64,000 nt of DNA from Deinandra increscens subsp. villosa (GCA_039602395.1 JBCNJP010000025.1:54162555-54226554), one strand, 5' to 3'. Shown: positions 13,132-25,763, counted from the stretch's first letter. Translations and numbers: made by a program. Notes: generated by a model not told the origin, from the letters alone.

Positions 13132-13891
13132 GAAGGATCAAATAAAAACAAGATGTTATTGCGAAAACAAGAAAACAAATATTAAAACCTCTATAACTTC
13201 CTCATACGATAATATTTTTTAAAAAAATTTGCACCAAAAGTCTTACAATTATGTCACCTTTAATTCTGGGAAAAAAAATTAAAAATATAAAATTTCGTGA
13301 TTTTTTTTATTATTGCACATGTGCAATAATACGTATTAATTATATTACACATGTGCAATATTAACAAAAAACGTTAATTTTTTTTAATTTTTTCCAGAAT
13401 TAAAGATAACAGAATTATAAGATCTATGGTACAATTTTTTATCAAAAATATTAACGTATGAAAAAGTTATAGAGGTTTTAATATTATTGCACATGTGCAA
13501 TAATAAATTTTTATTGCACATGTGCAATAATAAAAAAATAAAAAAAACGTTGAATTTTTTTTTAATTTTCTCCCGAATTAAAGATAACAAAATTATAAGA
13601 TTTATGGTGCAATTTTTTATAAAAAAATTTAACATATGACATAAGTTATAAAGGTTTTAATATTATTGCATATGTGCAATAATAATAATAATAATAATTA
13701 TTGCACCTGTGCAATAATAATTTTTAAAAAAACTTGATTATTTTTTAAATTTTTTCCCATAACTAAAGATAACATAATTTTAAGGATTTTGGTGCAAAAT
13801 TTTTATAAAAATATTAACGTATGAAAAAGTTATAGAGGTTTTAATATTTGTTTTCGTGTTTTCGCAATAAAAGTTGTTTTCACATGATCCT

Positions 13892-13896
<5 letters not shown>
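13130..13896. mobile_element. Element B: 767-bp TIR element inside (TA)n
   Basis: Ends GGGAAGGATCA... (13130) and the reverse complement of ...TGATCCTTACCC (13896). The inverted repeat is long, about 90 bp, sharing a block with AAACAAATATTAAAACC. TA tracts lie on both sides. The interior has several TTATTGCACATGTGCAATAA palindromes (13310-13330, 13484-13504, 13510-13531, and variants near 13666 and 13700). Non-coding. Confidence 0.88.
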
Positions 13897-13938
<42 letters not shown>

Positions 13939-13942
<4 letters not shown>

Positions 13943-14117
13943 TAGGTTCAAATGAGAACTTTTTGTTTTGAGAACTTTTGAGAACTAAATCTCCACCACT
14001 AATTTCAGTTGGGGACCACTACAATTCATGGGAGGGGGGTATATGTAAATACAACTAGTGGCTTAAAATGGTTCTCAAAGTTCTTTCAACTAATTAGTTC
14101 TCAAATGATCCTATCCC
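13939..14117. mobile_element. Element C: 179-bp MITE inside (TA)n
   Basis: Starts GGGTTAGGTTCAAATGAGAAC and ends with the reverse complement of GGGATAGGATCATTTGAGAAC (CCC at 14115-14117). It sits between TA tracts. Related to G, I and J at 50.4-51.4 kb. Confidence 0.88.
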
Positions 14118-14146
14118 TCTATATATATATATATATATATATATAA

Positions 14147-14337
14147 GGGTGAGGTTCATTGTAGACACTTTCGCATGTGAAATGACTCATTTTCACATGT
14201 GAAATTTTCTGAATAATGAGAAAAAAGAAAAAAAGAAAAAAACAAATTAATCACAACCATTAGATCAAGAGATCTAATGGTGAAAAAAGGTGTCTACCTG
14301 TCTACACTTATAGGGGTGTCTACAATGAACTTTTCAC
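14147..14337. mobile_element. Element D: 191-bp MITE inside (TA)n
   Basis: Left end GGGTGAGGTTCATTG, right end reverse complement GTGAAAAGTTCATTG, followed at both ends by GTAGACAC. It contains TTTCACATGTGAAA at 14191-14204 and a 20-bp palindrome, ATTAGATCAAGAGATCTAAT. Same family as E and H. Confidence 0.88.
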
Positions 14338-14359
14338 TATATATATATATATATATATA

Positions 14360-14587
14360 GTGAAAAGTTCATTGTAGACACCCCTATAAGTGTAGACAGG
14401 TAGACACCTTTTTCACCATTAGATCTCTTGATCTAATGGTTATGATTAATTTCTTTTTTCTTTTTTTTCCTTTTTCTCATTGTTTAGAAAATTTCACATG
14501 TGAAAACACATGTGAAATAAAGAAATTTCACATGTGAAATAGGGTGTCTACTTGTCTACACTTATGGGGGTGTCTACAATGAACCTC

Positions 14588-14591
<4 letters not shown>
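14360..14591. mobile_element. Element E: 232-bp MITE, inverted relative to D
   Basis: Starts GTGAAAAGTTCATTG (14360) and ends ...CAATGAACCTCACCC (14591). The order is the mirror image of D across a short TA tract. It has TTTCACATGTGAAA at 14492-14505 and 14525-14538. Confidence 0.88.
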
Positions 14592-14637
<46 letters not shown>

Positions 14638-14640
<3 letters not shown>

Positions 14641-14687
14641 CAAAGTTCAATGGAAAACTAATTCTTAGATGGAAAACTGGAAAACCA
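14638..14687 (+). repeat. Element F left terminal inverted repeat
   Basis: GGGCAAAGTTCAATGG, then AAAACTAATTC, then TGGAAAACTGGAAAACCA. It pairs with 50357-50406 in reverse complement. Confidence 0.75.
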
Positions 14688-15037
14688 GCTTTAATGAGGG
14701 GTAACATAGTAAGTTTGCATGTACACTTTATATTTGGCACAAACATAACATATCACGCTTCATCAATACATTTGCCGTCATTCACAAACTTTCTAGGGTT
14801 TCAGATCGCGACCATCTTCCTCCATATCTTCTGTGCATCCCGATCGTCATCGTAGCAGATTTCAGTTCGTCTGTGTCACGACTGATTCCATCACGTACTA
14901 TATGAATACATTATAATTGAATAAGTATCATATAAAGATCGTTTATGTCTGTATTAATTTGATTTATTTAATTTTTCTGTCTTTTCTGCGTTGAAAGTTA
15001 ACGAACGGCGTTGTCTGAATAATCTCATAACTAGCAA
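14688..15037 (+). promoter_or_regulatory. Subterminal and 5' leader region of the transposase gene
   Basis: About 350 bp between the terminal repeat and the first likely ATG. It contains CTAGGGTTTC, a telo-box-like motif common in plant 5' leaders, and is GC-richer than its surroundings. This is the only place for the transposase promoter, but no TATA box is certain. Confidence 0.35.
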
Positions 15038-16969
15038 ATGTCTGGTGTCCGTGCAACAGACGACTCGCCCGATGAAGAAATCTTATCAAATTGTAACAAA
15101 TTATCTACACATTTGGAATTAGTACCAAGCTCGAGTGATAATGCTTCTTCTTATCAACATGTAATCACACGCGAATTGAGTTTCGATGACATAAATAATG
15201 GAGGTAATTTATAACGTTATGTTGCACATGTGCAACAAAATGCGTCTGTTAAATATGTATGCACCATAAATGCATAATATATGTTACTTAACAAGGTGAT
15301 ATAATTAATTCTGATATAGGATATGTTGTTGACGTTTGTGCTCCCACAACCACATCGAGACACTTATCATATATTCCACTCGTTTGTTGATGTCCCATCA
15401 CCATCTGATTTACATCATGCCGCGACTGTTAGTTATATCCATGTTTTGGATGTTATCAATTCAAATGCATTAGCTCGACCGACATCGATACGCGCCCGTC
15501 CGTGTCAACCTTTAATAATGTGCAATCACTTGAAGGTGAAGACGTTCCACATGAAGCATCTGTACAAATTAGCATGTCTGCTAATGTACGACCTTCTTTT
15601 TCACGCGTTCATACCACTCCTCAATTGCGGCTGATTGATGTTGTAGAACATGGTAATTTATGTTTCTTAACATTGTAACATAATATGTTTCATATGTTCA
15701 ACATAATTTTTGTTGTATCATAAGCTCACCATTAAATGTTCATTCATGTTTCTGATCTTGATAATACAAATGCAGGTCATATATCAAGCCATGTGTATGC
15801 TTCACCTAATGGTACGATGGTTTGGAAACCTAATGTAAACGATGAATTCAAGCCTTCCCTCAATGTTATATATGATACGTGGGGTGATGTTGTGAAAATG
15901 TATCGTTTATATGCTGAGAAGGCTGGTTTTACCCCGCATATAGGCACCTCTAAAAAGACAAAGTCGGGAACGTATATCTCACAGGCACATCATGTGTAAT
16001 AGGGCTGGTAAACCTATATTCCGTCCTGCAAATACGGGTATGTCATCATTTCTCAATAAGAAACGCCGTCGTACCAAGTCCAAGCGCATTAATTGTATGG
16101 CATGCATCCGAGTTTCGTCTGTACCGGACACGACAAAATTCTAGATTAATACTTTTTATGAATCGCATAACCATCCTCTAGTTGACAAACATAATGTTGA
16201 TTTTACAAGCAAGCGTAGGAAAATGGTATTTTATGAACAACAATTTGTTCATAAGCTTAGTCTTAACAAAATTGGTGCAACAAAAGCCCACAAATTACAA
16301 AGTGCGTTAAAGGGTGGCCCACAAAATGTCCATGATACTGCAACCGATTTTAAAAACTTTGCTAGAGATGTCAGAGTATATATTGCTGATAGAGATGCCG
16401 ACTTAGTTACTGAAAACTTCTCATCTCATGTATTGACTCTGAACAATTTTTACTTTTATCACGAGGTTGTTGATGGGGAATTAAGGTTTTTATTCTAGGC
16501 CGATGGGGTTTCGAGATGCAATTATGAGGCATTTGGTGACGTGTTAGCATTTGATGCAACATACAAAACTAATCAGTAAGTATTAATTTGCATACATGCA
16601 ACATAAATTTATTTCAACATTTTACATGTTCTTAACTGTAATTATGGTTCTAATTTGCCTCTCTATTTTATTTATTTATTTGTTATGTTCTATTTTAATA
16701 CAGGTACGGCATGATATTTGTACCATTTACCGGTGTTGATCATCACAAGAGATGTGTTACATTCGGTGCTGCCTTAATAGTTGATGAAACGATCGAAACA
16801 TACAAGTTTTTGCTTCAAACTTTCTTGAAGGCTCATACCAAACAACCTGTATTAGTTTTAACTGACCAGGACTCTTCGATGAAAAGTGCTATTGCAAGTG
16901 TTTTTACCTAGTCCAAGCACCGTTTGTGTATGTGACATATAGTGAATAAGTTACCATCAAAGGTATATG

Positions 16970-17053
<84 letters not shown>
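16970..17053. repeat. (ATT)n microsatellite in a transposase intron
   Basis: About 28 uninterrupted ATT/TTA triplets between the MULE-core exons. Confidence 0.95.
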
Positions 17054-17055
<2 letters not shown>

Positions 17056-18075
17056 TTTTTTATGTGGTATATAACGACTTATGATGTTGTTTAGATTTCA
17101 AGTGAAGAGTTGGAAAATACCGATGACTTGCGTGCATCTATCCATGAATTGGTGTGGGACTTGATTATTGAACCTTCTACATTTGAGGAGCATTGGAATA
17201 CACTAATTAGTTCATACAAGTTGGAAAATCAAATGTGGTTGAAACAGATGTATGCTATTAGGAGACTATGGGTGCCTGCATATTTTAGAAATCTGCCGAT
17301 GTCTCGTTTAATGGAAACCACCTCGAGATGTGAAAGCTCAAATGCAATGTTTAAAATAAATTCTAGCGCGTCAAACACCCTTGTTCAATTTATTATGTGT
17401 TTTGATACGGCTATCGAGTGGCAATGATATCACCAACACAAAGCGGAGTTTGCAAGCGACACGTCAACACATTCTTTAAAGACGGAGTTGTCTATCGAAT
17501 TACATGCATCGGTGATATACACAAGAGATATGTTTTTGGAAGTTCAACATGAGATTGAGAGAATACAACGTTGTCTTATATCTAGTTCATCGGTTGTTAA
17601 TGGTATTAAACACTACAATGTTGCACATTTCAATCCGAAACGTGAACTTGTTAGAGAATTCGAGGTATGTATACATATATAAATATATATATATATATAT
17701 TCATAATATAATACTGTCATTATTTAGGTTGTGTATATGCATATGAATTGTATTGCATACATGTAACATAATAACACCAATACTATTTATGTTACAAAAA
17801 TGAAATATAAATAAATTATATACATGTATCAAACATATGTTGCGCATATGCAAATTAAGTAAAAATGTTTGCTGTAATTGTAATTATGTTGTAGCACGTA
17901 TGTTATTAACATATTATGCACATGTACGCTCCATGGTCATGTTTGACACATGCACGGTGTAATACTTATATTATATTTATTTTTCACATCTTAACTCGAT
18001 CATGTGTAAACTCAATTATTTTGCAGGTTCAATTCAATACAAGTGATACCTCTGCTTCTTGTTCTTGTATGCTGT

Positions 18076-21000
18076 TGTAATACCCCAAAATTCACAGATA
18101 CATTATATGTATAGTAAATACGTGTTTATATTATAAATACGTAAGCTTAATTGATACATGATAAGACTATGCATTAGATAAGTTGCATGTGCTAGAATTA
18201 CGTGTTTTATAGCTAACGTGATGAAATATGCATGAACGGATGTCTTAAAGGTTAACGAAAGTAAAATATGAGATGAATATGTGTTTATATCGATAACATA
18301 ATGATACATGTGTGAATTGATGGATATATACGTATAGATACGTGTCTTAATAGTTAACGGAAAAATAAAAGGACTAAAAGTGTAACTATTGTAAAGTTAT
18401 AAATGTATACGAATATTATACGTATCTATAATTATTATAAGTATTTTGAGGCTTATAAATAGTAAAGATATATCCTAACATGATTCATAACATGAAATAA
18501 TAAGTATTGTAAAGTTTGAGGGGCTAAAACGTAATTTAGCAAATAATAAAGAATATATATATAAATGTATATATACTTTATCGTACGAATCCCGAGCCTT
18601 AGAAACCTTATAAAATGTTATAAATATGTCCCATAAGGTTTTGGTACATAAAATGATAAAAGGATAGAAGTTCAGGGGGTTAAAATGCACAAAATAGAAA
18701 GATAAGGGCTTAATATGTAAATAACTAAAAGCTGGCCGGATAAGCAGTGGCTTGCGTATCGCGAGCCACACCCCTCCTATTTGCGCGATACGCGAGAAGA
18801 AGCAACAACAGCAGAAATGTTCCAGATTCGTTTTTAGCCACGTTATCACCCTTGCAGCCCAAGATACTTCGAATTCGTGGCAGATTTCGACCATGAGTCA
18901 CCATGGGACGTGTTAACAGCCTAAGACGCGTCTAATAGTATAAATAGGGGCCTTGAATCATCAGAAAAACTCGCCAATTCACTGATTTATCACCCAAAAA
19001 CCCTAAAACCTCATCAGAACTTCGTCGGTGCAATTCGAGCAACCAGAGAAGAGTTAGAAGCCGAATTTCTGCAGTCACCCCTTATTTGGTATGCTTAAAA
19101 ATAACCTCTTTCAGTTTTGGCTAATTCGATTTCTAAATATGCTTTCTAGAAATGATCTAAAATTAGGGTTCTTGAGCTTGTTTTGTCAAAATCGGGTGAT
19201 CGGGTGGGAATTAGGATCTGAATTTTTGTAGGTAATCCTAATTTAATGTGTTTTAAGAAATCCCTAAGTTTATTTCACAATTGGAAAAGGTTTGGTAAAG
19301 GTTTTGTTAACGGGTCAAAAATTAGGGTTTTCATGTCGTTGTTCTGCCCAAATCGAGTAAACGGTTTTGAATTAAGCTTTGCTATTTTGAAGGATATTAT
19401 AAAATGTTATAATGGATAATACCCTAAGTTGGTTTTAAATAAAAATGAGTTTTGATAAAGAAACGAGAAATTTATGAAACTAGGGTTTCTAAATATGATT
19501 ATTTAATATAAAATAATCCGGAGGGTATGGGTACTTGAATTTTGGTATGGAACTATGCATATATATATAAAAAGTATATATGGGGTTAAAATGGGTAAAT
19601 GATAAAGTATTAAAAATACCGAGTTAATCGGATATTAGAAGTTCGCGCGGACCGGAAGGGTAGACACCTGTACACTGGGGTTTCTGGCAAAAGCGGGGGT
19701 GTCGCCATCCCATCTGGGCAATGGCATCCCAACACCGGGCGATCCCGGAGTGAGTGTCTACTTATAGGAATGCCCGTCTTCATAATTATCAATAAAAAGA
19801 GATATTTTGCCTATAAGGGGTATTCTGGTCATTTTGACCTTAAAAGAAGTAAACCTTAATAATTAGATATTATTAAGATAATATAAGAGATAAATAAATA
19901 TAGGATATGTTTATAATGTTAAACCTTGCGTTAATACCATACGATACGCGAATTAGGTTAACCGAAGGATTCTGTCGGAGGTTCTGTCCGAGTATAATGA
20001 GTAAAGAGATAAGGTGAGTTCTGCGAGCCCACTTTTAAATGTTTTAAACGCTTTAATGTTTTCGGGCTGATATACATACAATGTTCAACTGTTGAGTTAA
20101 ATGCTTTTATCTTAATTGATAAATTGATGAACTGTTTAAAGTAATACGTGTTATGATATGAAGGTGCTTATGAATCATTATACGTGTTAGTATTGTATAT
20201 GAAATGATGATAATAGAATAATGCATATGAAATGATTATTAGAGTTATGTGCTATATTTGCTTTGAAACTAGGTATCCAAATGATAAGGGTTTGTTAATA
20301 AACGTACAAGTGAGAATGTATGATTATATGAGAACAGGTGATGCATTTTCTATATTATTATGTGGTGGATACGCCACTGGTACATCCTGTATACAAGCAT
20401 GGTAGTATAGTTACCCGGTATATCGAAAGTGTGGAGGATACGCCGCTGGTACATCCTGTATACATACACCTAGGTAAATTGGGGGATGTTCAGTTGTTGC
20501 AGTATATGAGTACATTATCATGTTTATTAGCACACGTAAGTCACCTGGATATCCAACTAGGGGCGGGTAGTAGTACTGTGGTGGTTAAGGAGATGTTCGA
20601 TAGAATGGAACGTCTAAAGAGTTAAGGTTACGTGAACAGAGGTCGATACTGAGGTTGGGGGCTTCCAGACGAAGTCACCTGAGCGGTATTCAAAACTGGA
20701 AGAACGGAATGTAGGACGGTTGTCGTTGCTGAGGTTGGGGGCTTCCAGATGAAGTCACCTGAGCAGTATTCGAGACCGGGAAGGTATAGAAGGAATGGAG
20801 CAGTTGTCGGTACTGAGGTTGGGGGCTTCCGATAAAGTCACCCGAGCAGTATTCGAGACCAGAAGATATAGAGGTGTATGGAATTCAGGTCGTAGGAGTT
20901 AAAAGTTATTGAGGTAGATGTTTTCTAGAGAAACGTGTATGATTATGATGTTATGTTATGTATAACTTGTTATGTGTTATACTTATTAAATGTTTGTAAA

Positions 21001-21401
21001 AAGGGGTTTTGCAGGTTCAAAGGTTTTAACCTCACAAACGAGGTAATGTTTTTAAAATGTAGAACTCACCAGCGTAAGCTGACCTTTTTCCAAAACCATA
21101 TGTATGTCAGGTTTAAGTGAGACGTCTGGAAACAAGGGCGAAGCCCTCGTGATAAGGGACTGATCGGGCAAGCTATTAGAAGAACTGTTGGAGTTGCTGG
21201 CTTAGTGTAGATAAATAAAGACGGATATAGTTAGTCGCTATATAGATAGATTGTAAATTATCTCAGTTACTTTACGTACTTGGCTTATATTATAAATAAA
21301 AGTTTTAAATTTCCCACTGCTTATCTCTGTCTTGCCACGTGTTCATGAGTAAATCCGATGAGTGACCCCTCCTGGTGCCAAGTCTGGGAATGGGCGTCAC
21401 A
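18076..21401 (+). mobile_element. Solo LTR (gypsy, Tekay-like), 3.3 kb
   Basis: Starts TGTAATACCCC and ends GGGCGTCACA, with perfect 5-bp target duplications GCTGT at 18071-18075 and 21402-21406. There are no internal retroelement genes. Leaving out the LTR and one target copy restores the open frame of the SWIM exon, which proves insertion into a once-coding exon. A degenerate relative lies at about 57390-60052. Short tandem units around GAGGTTGGGGGCTTCC (about 20652-20850, three copies) lie within it. Confidence 0.92.
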
Positions 21402-21506
21402 GCTGTTCACTCGGCTTGGATATCTGTGTCGACATATCTTCATTGTTTTCGGTTTTAACAAAGTTGACAAAATTCCTGACCAATATGTTAACAAGCGTTG
21501 ACCAAT

Positions 21507-22092
21507 ATCTTCATTGTTTTTGGGAGTGACTTGAATGATTCATATTCGTTTAAAGCTTTGTTCTTTTATTTCTTTTCATTTGATCCCCTCCATCAAATAG
21601 TTTCTTAAAGGCATCTCACATGCCTTTGGCTGAGGTATTAAAGTCAACTTGACAGAATATCTCATGAGGAAAAGCTATGATTAGAACAGTTTTGGCTCTG
21701 TAATCATTTATTTCTTTGGTTTTGTCTTCCTCGCACCACCATTTTCTATCTTTAGGTATAGTGCGAGCAGGGACACCGGCTGAGGTTCGGTATCTTTGAT
21801 TTTTGGAATGTCAACTGTGGGACAGTGTGGTCCATTGGCTATGCATTCCAGCAGGGAATTGTCAACTTCCTTTAGGAAGTTGGTAATCCTTATTTTCCAG
21901 TTTCCACTGCGGATATTCTCCCTAGCTAGCATAGGGGCTTTTCTAACGAATCAAGAGATCTAACATTGTTCCAGCTTGACGACATTCTGAGAAAAAAAAA
22001 AATTTTGAAAACCCAGAAAAAAATACAAAGAAATAAAATGTTAAAGAGCAAGATCTTTGAATATGAGTTATTCAATCTGCTCTGATACCAAT
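21507..22092 (-). pseudogene. copia gag (UBN2-type) fragment and leader
   Basis: Minus-strand reading from 21932 gives the start of a copia-type gag with NWKIRITNFLKEVDN. Further down in a shifted frame come FPHEIFCQVDF and DAFKKLFDGG, the pattern of the UBN2 / copia gag domain. Frames are broken. The leader and primer site lie upstream (22079-22090). The left junction repeats ATATCTTCATTGTTTT, present at 21438 and again near 21511. Confidence 0.65.
22079..22090 (-). other. Primer binding site of the copia fragment
   Basis: GCTCTGATACCA is the reverse complement of TGGTATCAGAGC, the initiator tRNA-Met primer site. It lies 2 bp from the LTR edge (TGTTAGGTCCC from 22093). Confidence 0.85.
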
Positions 22093-22937
22093 TGTTAGGT
22101 CCCATGAGGGTCTTTTTAACAATATGGACACAATTTGATTTAAACAAGATAAACAAGTTGCAAAATGTAAATATAATTGGAAGACAACAATTCATAAAAA
22201 GGTTAGTTTGTATTTCTCAAATGTAAATAATGGTTTACACGAGTTTATGGTAAGACAGTTTATCAACAGAAAGACTTTTCTACAAGAGTAAATTGTAATT
22301 GCCTTTGAGAAGCTTGTGAGTTGTGTATCAATGTCTTGCCTTTGTTGGTGAAGAGCACTTGCTATTTATAGGAAGTTGTAGCAAGTTGTAAAGGAATAAT
22401 GTGGTTGAGGGCGGTTGAATTTGGAGTGTGTCAGAGTATATAGAGATAAATTGAAGGTATTCAATTTTTCTCTTTTCAACCGTCTTCAACTACCTTTGCA
22501 TTAAATGTCAAGTTGATATTCTTCTTTATGTGTTCTTCACACTTAGGCATTTTGTTCTTCTCGTAATCTTTATCTTCTGGTAGTCTTGAACTCCTTCAGG
22601 ACTCTTTTTTGAAGATTAGGAATGCTTCCCATTAAAAGCCTTTTACAGAAATGAGTATTTCTATAAAAGTTGAGTTTTACAGATCTACTTCGGAAATTCC
22701 GAAGCAGTTATGTAAAACTGCAGAATCTGAAAATCGTACAGATTCTTTTGTCCTTTCTCTTTTGATGATGTTTTTGATCTTTTCTTCTAATACCTTATTG
22801 TTTTTCTGTTACATTTGGAATTGCTCTAACAAGTTTTCACAGACAACTCCTCATTTTCACAGTCATCACTATACTACGTCACGATGGGTGCACTTACCCA
22901 TGGTGTATGGTGATTGTTTAGTTATCGTGTTTTATTA
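22093..22937 (-). repeat. copia 5' LTR (outer boundary uncertain)
   Basis: The inner edge TGTTAGG is fixed by the primer site. The outer edge is not seen; the sequence changes to the dispersed repeat by about 22938. No gene in it. Confidence 0.5.
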
Positions 22938-23763
22938 ATATTAAAAGCCTGAGCAATGGTGGTGTCAAAACTAACCCATAATTGTCATACGTTTATATAC
23001 ACCATACCGCACACCACCATCCCATCACCAAAAACCCAAAAGACATACTCTTAACACCATACGACAGGAAACCAGATGTAAGTACATCATTACAAAAAAC
23101 AAACCACAAAAATATGGAAATATGATGTTCGAATACACCAAAAAATGACATACACCTTCTTTGTGGCTAACAAAACCTACGAGAAACTAAGGAAATGAAA
23201 TCAATAGCTTTTCATGGTACCTATCAAAGGACCCCAAAAAAAAGGATTTTAACTTTTAAGACACTATTTAAATTACTACACCAAGAACATAATAATATAA
23301 TCAATCTCATTAACAAATTGAGAAAGGACAACCAAAAATGACACAAACCTTCTTTGTGGTTAACCAAAGGGAGAAAAAATAAATTAAAGAGATGTGAAAT
23401 AAGAACATCACCTTGAATTACTTAGAACAATGACCATACACCTTGTTTGTGGCTACAAAATAGACAAAAGACTAAAGGAAGTAATAACTTTTCATGATAA
23501 CCAAAAAATACCACACAAATAAAATGATTTTCACTTTTAACACACTGTTAGAAATCACAACACCAAACATACAATAACATGACCAATCTCATTAACAAAC
23601 CCATAAAGTACACCAAAAAATGACACAAACTTTCCTTGTTGTTAACCAAATGAATAAAAAAACAAGCAAACAGAAGTAACATAAGAACATCAACTAAAAT
23701 CACTTAGAACAATGACCAGAAGTGAGTTCCAACACATGTAGGGCAAAAATCACAAGGAAGTGA
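22938..23763. repeat. Dispersed repeat, copy 2 (extended)
   Basis: 23245-23763 matches 6979-7497 almost base for base. The preceding 300 bp carries further copies of the CTTCTTTGTGGCTAAC motif, so this copy is longer on its left side. No coding potential. Confidence 0.75.
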
Positions 23764-24804
23764 GTACCTGAACCCATTTATGTTGCGTATATGCTAAACA
23801 ATTATTTTACATATATGTATTGCAAATATTAATGATATTTACTTTTTATAATGTTTTAATTAACGTAAACATTTGTATGTTATAATTAATTTTTTTCCAT
23901 ATATGCAATTTAAATAATATGTTTTGAGTGTGTTATACCTATGTTTGTGCTTCACATATGAAACATTAATTGTTGTTTAAACATTAATCATTAATGTTTG
24001 TACTCCGTATCAATTGTAATATAATTTTTATTTCACCGCCTTGTTATTGTTGCCCTTTAAGATAATGCCATTGTTCTAACCTTAATAATCTTATTCGTTA
24101 TTGCATTATACAATAATGCTTTGACAAGTAGCACATTAACATATTTACCTCGGGTATACTGTCATAATTGTGTTTACAATATATAACAACATATGTAATC
24201 GTCATAATTGTTATATTACACATTTTAATGATTGCGTTTCAATTACAACAGCTCCATTGTTGTAACGTTTAGTCTTAAAAATTCCATATTCATTAATAAA
24301 GCCGTTGTTGTCACTAATAGTTTTGTATATAAATTTACGATCATTGATTCATTTTTTCAAACATGACTTACAATTAATACCTCATCGTCTTTCAACTTAT
24401 ATACCATGTGTAACAGATACATTATTAACATTAAGATACATAAATTTTCTGGATGTTGTGTTGCATATGTGCAACATAACTGCATTACATACCTGATATA
24501 TAACTGCCATTACATCATTAGAAAATGCTGAACTTTATCATCACGCGTCTATATACCTGTGGTGTCCTGAATATCCATTCTGATAAATACTAAGTTCTAC
24601 AAATACACCATGTTGATCAACAAACATTAAACATGCCACGCAACCAAAATTAAACATAAACGTGGTGATATTAAACATTTAATCCAAAAAAAAAACAAAA
24701 CAACTTCAACATCTTAACACTTAAACTACTAGTTTTAACCATCTGCCAAATTCATATTTAACCAAACATTTACATCAAACTTCCCAGACACTTTGCGACC
24801 CAAA
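23764..24804. other. Spacer between the convergent genes of element F
   Basis: AT-rich with TTGCATATGTGCAA palindromes, for example GTTGCATATGTGCAAC at 24460-24475. No open reading frame of note. It should hold the 3' ends of both the transposase and protease transcripts. Confidence 0.5.
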
Positions 24805-25707
24805 CTATTCCACCTCTTTCAACTTTTTTTGATGATTCTCAATTTCTTCTGAAACCTCATCATACCGTTTGGTTCCTTTCATCTTAGCCACTGCCTTTAT
24901 TACCTCCTCCATCAATTGACCTCTATACACATTGTTTTCTGCCATCATTATCTCGACCGCATACTTCATTCTGAGGTTATCAATCTGTGTGTTGACATAA
25001 ACCTCATTATCGACAAACCCACCATCCAACGGTTGTGCTGTCCCCATGTACATTTCCATGTGACACATCACAAATACACCGCAGTCTGTTGCATTATATT
25101 CAGTGGCCCACGATATATGCTTCCTCACAATCTTTGCTTGTTTCATCGCATTTGCCTTTCGGTGTTTGAACTCATCCAAATACATTGTGATCACGTGTTT
25201 CTGATACATTACATAATAATAACCATAGATATCAGCATTACTAAATGACAAATTCCTTTAGTGAGTATGTTACATACATGCAACCTAACTATATTGCATA
25301 TACGCAACATAACTGTATTGCATACATGCAATATAACTGTATTGCATGTATGCAACATAATTGATTTGCATACATTTTACCTAACTAATTTTATGTGTAG
25401 CATACCTACAATTCAGACTGTGAAAAAAACAAGTATACTAACTACTTTGCACGGGGTGCTCTTCTTCAAAAGGTTGTTGTCGTCTTTAATTGCAATCAAT
25501 GATTTTCTTCATGTTGTCGATCAATGATATTGAATTATCCTCTAAATCAAACGACAGCATGTAGAAGTGATTCTTCTCGGCAATTGGCACAACTAGTACA
25601 TCATATTCCTGCAGTGTCAGTTTCTCCTCACGCCCTTCTACCACTGCCATCAAATTCGACCGGAATTTTTCTAATAAAACTTGCCTCTTTACATTCTTCT
25701 TTATCAT
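24805..25707 (-). pseudogene. Ulp1/C48 catalytic domain exons
   Basis: Exon 25707-25486 carries LTLQEYDVLVVPIAEKNHFY, where the H of NHF fits the catalytic His, and the D of SLIDNM fits the catalytic Asp. Exon 25251-24805 carries WATEYNATDCGVFVMCHME, with the nucleophile Cys in the DCGVF signature. The exon upstream (26063-25880, FDCWAAVLNQKE...RLFLYATTI) matches the usual N-terminal part of plant C48 domains. The triad order His-Asp-Cys is intact. The last exon ends in a Lys/Glu-rich helix before the stop near 24805. Confidence 0.85.
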
Positions 25708-25763
25708 CTAGAACAGCTATTAGTTTTGCGATTACAACACATATAATTGTTAGTTTATATGTA

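Larger units (their letters stand above)
15038..21506 (+). pseudogene. FAR1/MURA-type (MULE) transposase pseudogene
   Basis: FAR1-family proteins derive from Mutator transposases: an N-terminal FAR1 zinc domain, a DDE transposase core and a SWIM zinc finger. Exons read as about 15038-15203, 15320-15652, 15776-16575 (YRLYAEKAGF, FAR1 domain), 16704-16963, 17097-17664 and 18026 onward. The MULE core starts at the end of exon 3 (DVLAFDATYKTN) and continues in exon 4 (PFTGVDHHKRCVTFGAAL, VLTDQDSSM). The SWIM finger begins CSCML at 18055 and resumes at 21407 with LGYLCRHIF, after the solo LTR. Introns follow GT-AG, for example 16576/16703. Several in-frame stops (near 15999, 16142, 16497, 16909, 17427) and frame changes in exon 2 show decay. 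Its place next to the left terminus fits an element transposase better than a host gene. Confidence 0.85.

Noticed and set aside
15038..21506. Reading the FAR1-like gene as a host FAR1/FHY3 light-signalling gene
   Set aside because: Multiple stops, position next to a terminal repeat, and pairing with an Ulp1-like gene fit an element transposase better.
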